Source: a virus. Taken from it: a stretch of DNA of 28,191 bases. Position numbers and translations under genes: made by a program. The DNA is taken from the IMG/VR virus record IMGVR_UViG_3300035670_001027, positions 1-28,191 of that record; one strand, given 5' to 3'. The notes under the pieces are model-generated. The model was not told where the DNA came from. It searched no databases and worked only from the letters and a program-made list of their open reading frames with translations. Below are positions 20,320 to 28,179 of the stretch, one piece after another (positions within the stretch are counted from its first letter, which is position 1; each line of letters starts with the position of its first letter).

Positions 20320-21635
20320 TGCCACTTCACCCAAGCCACTTTGAGACATGCAAAGCAATCGAGGAGCAACTGATTGCGGGTATCATCCTTCGGCCGGGAG
20401 ACTTCTACGCGGTCGCTGATGCACTCGATAGTTCCGACTTCATCCATCAGCCGATGGCGGACGCATGGGCAGCATTCCAAGCGATGTCGAAAGACGGCGT
20501 TGAGTTTCACCGCGAATCGGTGATGCTGTCCGAACTTCGCAAGCGTGGAGTTTTTGACAAGATCGGCGGCGATGTTGGATTCGCCGACTTGGTTACAAAG
20601 ACCGTACCGGGCCACATCGTCTACCACTCGGAGCAGGTCGCGGAATGGGCGGAGCGTCGGCGGGTACTGTTGGCTTTAGAGTGGGCGGTTACGGAGGCGT
20701 CATCGCTGGCGTTCGATCCTGACAGCGTGGTCAGTAATGCTCAACAGCGATTGCTCAAGGCTAAAAGCATTGGCGGCGAAGATGTTCAGCACCTTGGCGA
20801 CTTGATGGGCGATTACCTGGAGACTCTCGAAGATGCGAGAGCCAACAAGCGGACGGCGGCGGTAGTGCGGACTGGGTTCAGGGAAATTGACATGGCTCTA
20901 AGTGGCGGGATACCTTTAGGATCCTACGCAATCCTTGCCGCTAGACCGTCGATAGGCAAGTCGGCTCTTGCGATGGATATCGCACAAAACGCAGCGGCAA
21001 ACAACGATCACACGTTGTTCGTATCGCTTGAAATGAGCAATCAGCAAATCGGCCAGCGGCAATTTGCGAAGAATGCCGACATGCGGATCAGTGAAATGCA
21101 AAACGCCTCGTACACCGATGCCGATTGCTTGCGAATGCTCAAGGCTTGCAGCGAAGCGAAGCAACTACCGCTTTACGTGTGGCAAGCGGCAGGTATATCG
21201 ATGGCTCGCATCGAATCGCGGCTAAGGGCCGAAGTTGCCAAGCGTGGCGTGAGACTCGTTATCGTGGACTACCTTGGGCTCATTCGCGGTAGCAGTCCAC
21301 ATCAAAAGATTTACGAGCGGGTGACGCAGATTAGCGGCGAACTTGCGAGAGTCAGCAAGCAGCTCAACATTGCATTGTTGGTGCTATGCCAACTCGGCCG
21401 GGCGGCGGAGGGTGAAGAGCCTAGTATCAACATGCTGCGGGATTCCGGAGCCATTGAGCAGGACGCGGATATTGTGATGCTCTTGCACCGCGAAAGCCGA
21501 GACGCTCATGATGCCGCGGTATTGCTTGAGAAGCAGCGTAACGGCAAGGTAGGGCGGTTTAACCTTAAGTTCGACGGCAAGCGGTTTAGCGATGCGTTTC
21601 GAGACGCGGAAACATTTCACGGAGACTTTAAATGA
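20319..21635 (+). CDS. dnaB: Replicative DNA helicase, DnaB family
   Basis: A 438-residue protein. The N-terminal helical domain (LIAGIILRPGDFYAVADALDS, about 18-40) matches the DnaB N-domain. The RecA-like ATPase has Walker A AARPSIGKSALAMD at 207-220, a conserved FVSLEMS at about 234-240, Walker B LVIVDYLGLI, and the end signature LRDSGAIEQDADIVMLLHR followed by EKQRNGKVG and FDG. It unwinds DNA ahead of the replication fork as a hexamer. The start ATG overlaps the initiator stop by one base. The length is slightly shorter than E. coli DnaB (471). Together with the initiator and the beta clamp it forms the replication module. Confidence 0.95.
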   Translation: MPLHPSHFETCKAIEEQLIAGIILRPGDFYAVADALDSSDFIHQPMADAWAAFQAMSKDGVEFHRESVMLSELRKRGVFDKIGGDVGFADLVTKTVPGHIVYHSEQVAEWAERRRVLLALEWAVTEASSLAFDPDSVVSNAQQRLLKAKSIGGEDVQHLGDLMGDYLETLEDARANKRTAAVVRTGFREIDMALSGGIPLGSYAILAARPSIGKSALAMDIAQNAAANNDHTLFVSLEMSNQQIGQRQFAKNADMRISEMQNASYTDADCLRMLKACSEAKQLPLYVWQAAGISMARIESRLRAEVAKRGVRLVIVDYLGLIRGSSPHQKIYERVTQISGELARVSKQLNIALLVLCQLGRAAEGEEPSINMLRDSGAIEQDADIVMLLHRESRDAHDAAVLLEKQRNGKVGRFNLKFDGKRFSDAFRDAETFHGDFK

Positions 21636-21853
21636 GCAAGCCAACTTGGATAGCAAGCAAATTGCTGGAAGAGATCGAGCATCTACAAGCGTTGCTTGCA
21701 GAGCAAACAAGCGAAATCAAATCGCTTCAATCGCAACTTGCGAAGACGGCAAAAGACCGAACGCGGTTTAGGGATCGAAGCGAAGAGTTACGAGCGGAAC
21801 TGGCGAAGTACGTCAGGGCAGATAATCTAGTTTTGAGAGGGAAGAAGAAATGA
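21632..21853 (+). CDS. Small coiled-coil protein
   Basis: A 73-residue protein almost entirely coiled coil (LLEEIEHLQALLAEQTSEIK...LQSQLAK), rich in Leu, Glu and Lys, with a basic C-terminus RGKKK. It overlaps the helicase gene by 4 bases and the next by 4 bases. It might be a helicase-associated factor or an oligomerisation module; nothing specific can be read. Confidence 0.65.
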   Translation: MSKPTWIASKLLEEIEHLQALLAEQTSEIKSLQSQLAKTAKDRTRFRDRSEELRAELAKYVRADNLVLRGKKK

Positions 21854-22281
21854 GCGAACGTGAATTCAAGGTTGGGGATCGGGTGCGGGTTGTCACCGCT
21901 GAAAGCCCGCTGATTGGTAAACTCGGCACGGTCATCGAATGCAACGAACGAGATGTTTACGTGCTTGCGTCGATTGACGGGGTTTGCGCGTCGCACATCT
22001 GGTTTGCTAGGTGTAATCTGGAGCTAGTCGAACCTGCCCCAACTGTCAAGGAATGCTTGACAACTGACAATGTCAACCATCCACCGCACTACAACCAAGG
22101 TGGGATCGAGTGTATCGAGGCGATCAAGGCGGCGTTAGGCGATGGCTTCGTAGCGTACCTTCGCGGTAACGTGATGAAGTACCTTTGGCGATGCGAGCTT
22201 AAAGGCGGCCTCGAAGACCTGAAAAAAGCGGCGTGGTATTTAGATCGAGCGATTAAGGAGATGGAGGTGACCAGTGAGTAA
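21850..22281 (+). CDS. DUF3310 protein with N-terminal KOW-like part
   Basis: A 143-residue protein. The N-terminal 60 residues (FKVGDRVRVVTAESPLIGKL) look like a KOW/SH3-type barrel. The C-terminal half is the DUF3310 domain: VNHPPHYNQGGIECIEAIKA at 75-94, GNVMKYLWR at 106-114 and KGGLEDLKKAAWYLDRAI at 118-135. DUF3310 is widespread in phages and has been annotated as nucleotide-kinase-like; its biochemical role is unproven. It overlaps neighbours by 4 and 8 bases. Confidence 0.88.
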   Translation: MSEREFKVGDRVRVVTAESPLIGKLGTVIECNERDVYVLASIDGVCASHIWFARCNLELVEPAPTVKECLTTDNVNHPPHYNQGGIECIEAIKAALGDGFVAYLRGNVMKYLWRCELKGGLEDLKKAAWYLDRAIKEMEVTSE

Positions 22282-22786
22282 AAACATAGTTCTCGGCATT
22301 GACCCAGGGCCGAAAGAACATGCTTTTGTGTGGTGGGATTGCGACGAACAGCGGGTTATCCAACTTGACACGTTTTCGAGTTTCATTCGTTTTACCGAGT
22401 GGGAAAAACGCGAGATGCTCGCAAAGGTCAAGACCGTTGCCTGCGAGTGGATCGAGTCGTACGGCATGGCTGTCGGCCAGGAAGTCTTTCGCACTGTTGC
22501 CGGTATTGGATGGCTAGCCGGGACGATTGGCACTGAGGTTAGGTTGGTGCCACGCAAGGCGGTCAAAATGCACTTGTGCAACTCGATGAGGGCGAAGGAT
22601 GCGAACATTCGCCAAGCGTTGATTGACCGCTTCGGAGTCGTGGGCACCAAGAAAGCACCGGGGCCGCTATTTGGAGTCAGTAGCCACTACTGGGCGGCTC
22701 TTGCTGTTGCGGTTTACGCGGCGGAGACTCCGGCGAAAGACGGGGAGTTTTGGATTGAGGATCTGCGGAAGAGGTCTATCGTCTAG
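22274..22786 (+). CDS. RuvC-like Holliday junction resolvase/nuclease
   Basis: GTG 22274 starts a 170-residue protein with a RuvC-like RNase H fold. Motifs: VLGIDPGP (catalytic Asp10), CEWIESYGM (Glu58 or Glu61), VRLVPRKAVKMHL and KDANIRQALIDRFG (Asp109) and SHYWAALAVAVY (His138). In RuvC the last motif usually carries an additional Asp; here Ala fills that place, so the metal site may differ. Likely substrate: branched recombination or replication intermediates, resolved before packaging. It ends the replication operon; a promoter follows 8 bases later. Confidence 0.8.
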   Translation: MSKNIVLGIDPGPKEHAFVWWDCDEQRVIQLDTFSSFIRFTEWEKREMLAKVKTVACEWIESYGMAVGQEVFRTVAGIGWLAGTIGTEVRLVPRKAVKMHLCNSMRAKDANIRQALIDRFGVVGTKKAPGPLFGVSSHYWAALAVAVYAAETPAKDGEFWIEDLRKRSIV

Positions 22787-22793
22787 GCAAAGT

Positions 22794-22821
22794 TTGCAAA
22801 CCTCCTAGCACTTGCTACAAT
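22794..22821 (+). promoter_or_regulatory. Promoter P3 for lysis/tail-appendage module
   Basis: TTGCAA (22794-22799), 16-base spacer, TACAAT (22816-22821). The -35 is identical to those of P1 and P2. GGGAGGG lies between it and ATG 22845, so a short leader is expected. It sits in the only gap between the replication and lysis modules. Confidence 0.65.
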
Positions 22822-22844
22822 GCGAGTAACCAAGGGAGGGTAAT

Positions 22845-23027
22845 ATGCAAGACCTATTGAAGTCGAAACGTTTTTGGGCAGCCGCTGCGGTGGTTGCCGT
22901 GGTCGTGTTAAAGGGCAAGGTGCCTTTGACCGAAGAGCAGATACAGCAGCTCGTGTTTGCCGTTGGAGCGTGGATTGTAGGCGATTCGATTCGGCCTTTG
23001 CCTAAACCTGACGAGGTGGCAAAGTGA
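22845..23027 (+). CDS. Holin-like small membrane protein
   Basis: A 60-residue protein behind GGGAGGG. It has two hydrophobic segments: FWAAAAVVAVVVL (10-22) and IQQLVFAVGAWIVGDSI (33-49), joined by a loop KGKVPLTEEQ, and a charged tail KPDEVAK. This is the size and shape of small phage holins (two-segment class), and the EEQIQQ-V-GAWIVGDSI pattern resembles one family of such proteins. It lies first in the operon with a peptidase. The holin call is by topology and context. Confidence 0.65.
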   Translation: MQDLLKSKRFWAAAAVVAVVVLKGKVPLTEEQIQQLVFAVGAWIVGDSIRPLPKPDEVAK

Positions 23028-23326
23028 GTCTTTTTAAGCGATGCGAAACGGCATGGCGTCCCGATGACGCGATCAAGATCTACAACGAGACTGGCGGAGA
23101 TCGTCAAGCGTTCCGCCGAGCCTATCGACAGCATGCCAAGACCGTCTATGGACTTGACCCCGTAACGGTCATCATGCTCGTTCAGATGGCGATCCGTCTC
23201 TACTTCTGGGCCAGAGAAAACGGCTTTCTGTCGGCGATTCCTCAAGCCCAATATTCCAACGCTCCATCAGCGGCCCAGTTGTACGCAGAGGCGGAAATCG
23301 AGGCGGAAGCGAGTGACGATGAGTAA
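23024..23326 (+). CDS. Hypothetical protein with membrane helix
   Basis: GTG 23024 overlaps the preceding stop by 4 bases. The 100-residue product has a basic N-terminal helix (DRQAFRRAYRQHAKTVYG), a hydrophobic segment VTVIMLVQMAIRLYFWA (47-63) and an acidic C-terminal tail EAEIEAEASDDE. Probably membrane-bound and part of the lysis or assembly set. No family recognised. Confidence 0.6.
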   Translation: MSLFKRCETAWRPDDAIKIYNETGGDRQAFRRAYRQHAKTVYGLDPVTVIMLVQMAIRLYFWARENGFLSAIPQAQYSNAPSAAQLYAEAEIEAEASDDE

Positions 23327-23687
23327 GCCCGAATCGAGTTGGCTACCCTGGATCATCGCAGCGGGTGCGATTTACTTTGCGTTTCAGCGACCGGCTAACG
23401 TCGATCCAAAGCCCGCCGACATTAAAGGCGTTGTAGCGTCAACATTGCCGAACATCCGAGCGGCATACCGAGCGGCGTTTCTCGAAGCGGCCAGCAAAAT
23501 CGAGAGGCGTGAAATCGTCAACCAAGAGCAGTGGACGCAGTTTATAGCGTCGAATGCGGGAGCGAAGCAACGCGAAGCACTTGACCGGGTATACAACGCA
23601 ATCGATGAACTAAAGCTACCGGCGAGTTTTGAGGGTAAAGAGTCCGAGATTGCGAAGTTGAATCGAGATATAGCGGGGGCGTGGTGA
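23319..23687 (+). CDS. Membrane-anchored hypothetical protein
   Basis: ATG 23319 is preferred over GTG 23313. The 122-residue product begins MSKPESSWLPWIIAAGAIYFAF, an N-terminal anchor, followed by a soluble helical domain (LPNIRAAYRAAFLEAASKIE). This topology, short cytoplasmic end and periplasmic helical part, is that of inner-membrane spanin-type proteins, but no outer-membrane partner lipoprotein is evident beside it. It overlaps both neighbours. Confidence 0.55.
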   Translation: MSKPESSWLPWIIAAGAIYFAFQRPANVDPKPADIKGVVASTLPNIRAAYRAAFLEAASKIERREIVNQEQWTQFIASNAGAKQREALDRVYNAIDELKLPASFEGKESEIAKLNRDIAGAW

Positions 23688-24502
23688 TGGAATTTTTTAC
23701 CGGCTACGACCCAACGATTGAGCGACGCGACGAACTGCAAAACAATTCGGTATCGATGCCGTTTGCGCTAAAAGACTTTTCGGCCCCTGAGGAAATCGAC
23801 CCGCGAAGGCTTTTAAGGCACGATAAGCAAGGCAATATGGGAAGTTGCCAAGGTTTTTCGCTGACCAATTGCGGCGAATATCTGTTAGCCTTAGGGCACG
23901 GAGCGGTAAGCGAATCGCGGCAGTTCTCGCAGTTATTCGCCTACCTTGAATCTCAGCGTATCGACGGGTTACTCGGACGCGATCAAGGATCGACGATCAG
24001 CGGCGGCTTGCGAGTCGTAAAGGAGATCGGCTATTTACTCGAATCAGCCTTGCCTTATCGAACGCCGTATCCATCGAACGCACGGAGTTTAGTCACCGAT
24101 CAGATGCGGCTTGAGGCGGCACCCTATCGCATCCGTTCGCACACATGGCTAGAGAGTTACGACGACATCTACAAGTACCTTGCGAGTGGGTCAGGTGCGG
24201 TGCATACCGGGACTACGTGGAACGACTCGTTTTATAGTCAGAACGGCGTCTTGGAATCGGTCAGCCTACGCGGTGGCGGCGGTCACGCTACGGCATGGCT
24301 AGGCTACTCCAAACGCAAAGACAGTCGCGGACGCAATTATATATGGCGTCTGAACAGCCATAACGATTCATGGACTGAAATTGCCCCCTCGGTTATCGAT
24401 GCGTTGTGTCGGCATCAATACACGTCGATTGTCGGGATCAGCGACTTGAGCCTACCGGGGCCGCGTAGCGTATCGTGGTTACAGTCGAGGCCGTTAGGAT
24501 GA
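23687..24502 (+). CDS. Papain-like (C1) cysteine peptidase
   Basis: ATG 23687 is chosen for GGGGG at 23675-23679. The 271-residue protein has the C1 triad: QGNMGSCQGF at 48-57 with oxyanion Gln48 and active Cys54, GGGGHATAWLGY at 196-207 with His200, and RLNSHNDSW at 221-229 with Asn223. In true papain the sequences are QGxCGSCWAF, HA and KNSW; the match is clear. No signal peptide or inhibitory propeptide is obvious beyond about 45 leading residues. In this position, beside a holin-like gene, it may be a lysis enzyme, a virion maturation protease or a tail-associated peptidase. The substrate is unknown. Confidence 0.85.
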   Translation: MEFFTGYDPTIERRDELQNNSVSMPFALKDFSAPEEIDPRRLLRHDKQGNMGSCQGFSLTNCGEYLLALGHGAVSESRQFSQLFAYLESQRIDGLLGRDQGSTISGGLRVVKEIGYLLESALPYRTPYPSNARSLVTDQMRLEAAPYRIRSHTWLESYDDIYKYLASGSGAVHTGTTWNDSFYSQNGVLESVSLRGGGGHATAWLGYSKRKDSRGRNYIWRLNSHNDSWTEIAPSVIDALCRHQYTSIVGISDLSLPGPRSVSWLQSRPLG

Positions 24503-24522
24503 ACAAACAAGGAGGTTTGATT

Positions 24523-24933
24523 ATGGTATTGCTGTTTTTCGCGTTGTTGTTTTGGTCACAATCACCGCTGGTAAGCGATCCGACGCAATGCGATATTGCA
24601 CCGACATCGAGTGAGTTGATAAGCGAACTGGAGCAAGCCGCAAAGACTTTGATTAAGCCTGAAATTGCGGTTGATCCTACGCCAAGCCCAAGCGATAAAC
24701 CCAAGGTTGCAAAGCGAGAGATTGTTATATTCTCGGCGGACTGGTGCGAGCCTTGCAAGCAATGGAAGCGATGCGAGCAAGGCAAGTTTGATGAGGCCGG
24801 TTATACTTTTGCCTATGGCAATCCAAATGACGTTAAAAGGCTACCTCACTTTATTGTCACGGATGGCGATAAGACCGTCGAGATCGAAGGCTACATGACC
24901 CTTGAACGACTTGCAGCGGAGTTGGCGAAATGA
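24523..24933 (+). CDS. Membrane-anchored thioredoxin-like protein
   Basis: ATG 24523 has GGAGG at 24511-24515; an upstream ATG at 24499 lacks a good site. The 136-residue protein begins MVLLFFALLFWSQS, a signal anchor, followed by a Pro/Ser/Lys linker to about residue 64. The thioredoxin fold starts with EIVIFSADWCEPCKQW (66-81), where the redox pair is Cys75-Cys78, and has RLPHFIV with the cis-proline near 112. The domain would face the periplasm and reduce, oxidise or isomerise disulfides. In the lysis/tail region it may serve disulfide-rich virion proteins. A third Cys (residue 84) lies next to the active site. Confidence 0.82.
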   Translation: MVLLFFALLFWSQSPLVSDPTQCDIAPTSSELISELEQAAKTLIKPEIAVDPTPSPSDKPKVAKREIVIFSADWCEPCKQWKRCEQGKFDEAGYTFAYGNPNDVKRLPHFIVTDGDKTVEIEGYMTLERLAAELAK

Positions 24934-25136
24934 CTCAGGATTCCATCGTTTACGTAATCGGCACTGGCATCGTTACAGCATTATCAACGGTAGTTGGAGT
25001 GCTATGGAATCGCCAAGTTAAGAACGAAGAGACTACGCGAAAAGACCTCGAAGAATGCCGAAGCGACCGCGAACGTCTTTGGGCTAAGATTGAAACGCTA
25101 CAGACTGAAATTGGCAAGTTTTTGAGGGGTGCATAA
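24930..25136 (+). CDS. Small membrane protein with coiled coil
   Basis: A 68-residue protein overlapping the previous stop by 4 bases. One hydrophobic segment, IVYVIGTGIVTALSTVVGVLW (5-25), is followed by a charged coiled coil (EETTRKDLEECRSDRERLWA) to the end. This topology occurs in phage holin accessory or spanin-like proteins. No exact family recognised. Confidence 0.6.
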   Translation: MTQDSIVYVIGTGIVTALSTVVGVLWNRQVKNEETTRKDLEECRSDRERLWAKIETLQTEIGKFLRGA

Positions 25137-25633
25137 TGCGAGTGTCAGACCTGATTGAGCAGATTGACGATTGGCAGACAAAGACAATCGATGAAGTGTG
25201 GGCGGAATTGAACGCCAATACAAAGCAGTTTGTAAGCGATCAGTGGTGGAGTTTGCTTGGCATCGCTCAGGTAATCGGGGAGGCAAATGTATCGCCATTC
25301 ATCGCCTATCTAAAGTCGATCAATCTTGAATGGGTTGCAACGCAAGCAGCCGGACGCGGGATTCCGATTGGTGATCCAGCGATCAATACGATTTTGCGAA
25401 ACCTTGGAAGCACCGACGCATGGCTAATTGCAGAGGCCGGTCGGCGAATGGTAAGCCCGTTGGAGTTTTATGACCTCGCTCCAGATAAAGACCTCGTTGC
25501 AACCGTCTTAAGCGGTATGCAATTAGGAGCGATCAAGCGTGAGAAAAAGGTAATTGCGTCAAGCCGATATAATGCGTATTGTGCCGCGATGGAGGCGTGG
25601 AACGGTGACCCAAGCACGGAGCCTACACTGTGA
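25136..25633 (+). CDS. Hypothetical helical protein
   Basis: A 165-residue protein, starting on the last base of the preceding stop. It is helix-rich (MRVSDLIEQIDDWQTKTIDE, LLGIAQVIGEANVSPFIAYL), with one cysteine and no membrane segment. Placed between membrane proteins and tail appendage genes, it may be a virion or chaperone protein. No family recognised. Confidence 0.65.
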   Translation: MRVSDLIEQIDDWQTKTIDEVWAELNANTKQFVSDQWWSLLGIAQVIGEANVSPFIAYLKSINLEWVATQAAGRGIPIGDPAINTILRNLGSTDAWLIAEAGRRMVSPLEFYDLAPDKDLVATVLSGMQLGAIKREKKVIASSRYNAYCAAMEAWNGDPSTEPTL

Positions 25634-26286
25634 CAATCGCTTTGCAGGGTCAAGCGTCAGCACTGGCAACATCTATCACTCTGCCAAGTCACAGCGCGGG
25701 TGACTTGATTGTCATTCACGCCTCAAATCACGCATCGACGACAGTGCCAGACAAGCCGAGCAGCAGTTGGGTCAGTTCATACACAAGCTCTGCGGCCAGT
25801 TCGGTTTTGATTGCTTATTTGCACGCTCAAAACTCGTCGATGACGAGCGGCACTTGGACAAACGCGACGCATCTCTTTGCTACTGTGTGGCGAGGCGGGG
25901 CGAATACGATTGTAGTGCCGGAGTATGTGTCGGCTAACGCAGGCGTGACCATAAATGTTAACTATCCGGCTCAGCCTTTAGGCAGTTTTAAGACTGACGC
26001 ATTAGACCTCGCGCTCTTAGCGTATGCGCTTAACAGTGACTCAACAAACACGCTACTCGCTCCAGGTGCCACAACTGACCTGCAAGCCGATACGGACGGA
26101 TCATCTTGGCAAGCGAAGCAGTATTACCAGTTAGGCCGCACTACGAGCTGGGCAGGCACGACGGTACAGCAGGCCACATCAGCATTTTACCGCACGCTGA
26201 TGCTTACATTGGTGGAGTCCAGCATTTACGGCATAAGCAGCGGCGGCATATTTTTTAGACCCGGTATGAGTGGAGGAGTGGACTAG
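25630..26286 (+). CDS. Tail or virion-surface protein
   Basis: GTG 25630 overlaps the preceding stop by 4 bases. The 218-residue product is Ser/Thr/Ala-rich and has the jelly-roll-like pattern of a phage surface protein (ALQGQASALATSITLPSHSA, VIHASNHASTTVPD, WRGGANTIVVPEYVSANA). Such proteins occur as tail-associated or decoration proteins with beta-sandwich domains. It has no cysteines. The next gene is a long appendage protein, supporting a tail role. The exact family is unclear. Confidence 0.65.
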   Translation: MTIALQGQASALATSITLPSHSAGDLIVIHASNHASTTVPDKPSSSWVSSYTSSAASSVLIAYLHAQNSSMTSGTWTNATHLFATVWRGGANTIVVPEYVSANAGVTINVNYPAQPLGSFKTDALDLALLAYALNSDSTNTLLAPGATTDLQADTDGSSWQAKQYYQLGRTTSWAGTTVQQATSAFYRTLMLTLVESSIYGISSGGIFFRPGMSGGVD

Positions 26287-27776
26287 TGAGCAAGCAAAAG
26301 ATTTACGCCGGGATTACAAACCTGAATCTTACGGTAATCGTGTATGACAACACGTCTACGACCGGAGCGGGGTTAAGCGGGTTGACACATACAAGCAGCG
26401 GTCTGATTTTGGAGTGGAGGCGTGCCGGTGATTCTTCGTGGACGCAACTTGGTGTTGGGACTGGGCTTGTTGCTGGCACCTTGGGCTCTTACACATCAGG
26501 CGGCATTGTTGCGAGCGGTGGAAGGGCTGGCAGGTATCAAATCGGCATTCCTAACGCGGCTGTTGTGTCAGGGGACAGGATGGTCGAGATATGCTTGCGA
26601 GGTGCGGCTAATATGCATCCTGTTGACATTGAACTTGAGTTGGATGCGGTTAATTACCAAGACGCAACGGCGTTCGGTTTGTCGAAGTTTGCTGACATCG
26701 AGACGGACACGCAAAACATCCAGAGCAGATTGCCCGCAGCGCTGAACGATGGCCGGATGGACTCCTCGATTGGTGCATATCAAAGCGGGTTGGTGCCTAC
26801 CAACTTTGCAACGTTGAGCATCGACGGAAGCGGTCGAGTGTTGCTACAGCCTACGCAAACGGGCGTAACGATACCACTTGTGGAAACGGTCGGTACTGTC
26901 AACGAGTTAGGCGGCAGTGCTTTTGATGCAAATTCGCTAGATACAGAAATAGCCATTAAGGTTTGGGAGCAACTCACTACCGCCACCTGGCCTACTGACT
27001 CATTTGGCAAGCAGGTGCTTATAGGATCGTCAACGCAACGATCAGTTGCGGTCACTGGTAGCAATCATGTTGCAGCGGATATCCATGAGTTTCAGCCGGG
27101 CGTAATTACGGCGGCAGATTTTTCGGCAGGTGCGATTGACGCTAATGCACTAGCAGCGGATGCCGCAACAGAGATAGCAACTGCGGTCGGTACGTTGCAG
27201 GTGTTGACGCGGTTGGACAGCATGATTGAGAGCGATGGAGCGGGGCAATTTAGGTTTGACGTGATTGCTCTTGAGAATGCTCCAAGCGGTGGCGGTGGAG
27301 GTGGTGGTACTGACTGGACATCGAATGAGCGGTCGGCTATCCGGTCGATCCTTGGGTTTGATTCGAGCGGCTCGGTGGTTGATCCATCGGTTGGGATCTT
27401 GGATGAGATACGCGACGGGTTGGGGAATACTACCGTCAATGTCTATCCCGTGTCGGCATCAACTCCCGAGCGCGTGGCAGGCACGACCTTAACCTTCTAC
27501 CGCGACGAATCCAGAGCGGTGAGTGTGGTTACTGATTTTACGCTAACCTCGTTGACGCTTCGATTCGTGGTTGAGGATAACGATGGCGATGACGTGCTAG
27601 TCATCGAAGACGCGTCGATCACTAAGAGCAGTCAGACCTTTACCGTTAGCATCACAACAGCGGTAACGGCAAACCTTGGCAACTACCGTTGGAGTATGCG
27701 AGACATTACCAGCGGTAACAGCGTTATAGCCTTTGGCGTGCTTACCGTGCAGGAGGCAGCGTCAAAGGATGCCTAG
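26286..27776 (+). CDS. Tail appendage / baseplate upper-like protein
   Basis: GTG 26286 overlaps the preceding stop by one base. The 496-residue protein has three parts. An N-terminal beta domain (LTVIVYDNTSTTGAGLSGLT) resembles the BppU-type domain of baseplate proteins. A long central part carries Ala-rich helical repeats (ITAADFSAGAIDANALAADA). After a linker of eight glycines at about residue 338, a C-terminal beta domain (TLTFYRDESRAVSVVTDFTL to TVQEAASKDA) again has an immunoglobulin-like pattern. Modular proteins of this sort form tail fibres or receptor-binding baseplates. An AGGAGG for the next gene lies near its end. Confidence 0.7.
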   Translation: MSKQKIYAGITNLNLTVIVYDNTSTTGAGLSGLTHTSSGLILEWRRAGDSSWTQLGVGTGLVAGTLGSYTSGGIVASGGRAGRYQIGIPNAAVVSGDRMVEICLRGAANMHPVDIELELDAVNYQDATAFGLSKFADIETDTQNIQSRLPAALNDGRMDSSIGAYQSGLVPTNFATLSIDGSGRVLLQPTQTGVTIPLVETVGTVNELGGSAFDANSLDTEIAIKVWEQLTTATWPTDSFGKQVLIGSSTQRSVAVTGSNHVAADIHEFQPGVITAADFSAGAIDANALAADAATEIATAVGTLQVLTRLDSMIESDGAGQFRFDVIALENAPSGGGGGGGTDWTSNERSAIRSILGFDSSGSVVDPSVGILDEIRDGLGNTTVNVYPVSASTPERVAGTTLTFYRDESRAVSVVTDFTLTSLTLRFVVEDNDGDDVLVIEDASITKSSQTFTVSITTAVTANLGNYRWSMRDITSGNSVIAFGVLTVQEAASKDA

Positions 27777-28179
27777 ACTATGCCGATGCGGAAAGATTGT
27801 TGAAGATCGTTGCGAGTGCTTTAGTGGAGCATCAACGCAGCTTTCACGCTCCACAACGGCGGAAGGGCATGGCAGCGATCACCGTAAAGCGAGTGAACGG
27901 TATAGAGCAGAGCATCCGTTATGCGAGAGATGTGTACAGTTGCACGGTGCCATGCATGCTAAGCCGTCGAAGGACATGCACCACATAGTAAGCATACGCA
28001 AGGACGCGACGCAAAGGATGCAGCGTGGCAATTGGCTGGCGGTTTGTGCCGAGCATCACGAAGAGTTAGAGGGCAATGAGTTGGAAGGCATGGCGTGTAA
28101 GCGGTGGAGCGAGGCGAACTACGATGCGGCGATGGACACCCCCTCTAAGGTATGGGGGGCGTCTCAAAATGCGACTTAA
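27769..28179 (+). CDS. HNH endonuclease
   Basis: ATG 27769 lies inside the preceding gene; AGGAGG at 27751-27756 is its probable ribosome site. The 136-residue protein starts MPRLCRCGKIVEDRCECF, a zinc-ribbon-like segment, and then has HPLCERC and the HNH core MHHIVSIRKDATQRMQRGNW followed by LAVCAEHHEE. The two histidines (HH), Asn and the final His match the HNH motif. This family is commonly found just before the small terminase subunit and works with terminase in packaging. The end of the window lies 12 bases after its stop, so terminase genes may follow. Confidence 0.88.
   Translation: MPRLCRCGKIVEDRCECFSGASTQLSRSTTAEGHGSDHRKASERYRAEHPLCERCVQLHGAMHAKPSKDMHHIVSIRKDATQRMQRGNWLAVCAEHHEELEGNELEGMACKRWSEANYDAAMDTPSKVWGASQNAT

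Noticed and set aside
23319-24523. Rz/Rz1 spanin pair
   Set aside because: A membrane-anchored helical protein is present but there is no lipobox gene inside or next to it; the only lipobox ORF is at 11827, far away.
28139-28159. CCCCC/GGGGG hairpin at the end of the HNH gene as terminator
   Set aside because: It lies inside the coding region and has no T tract.
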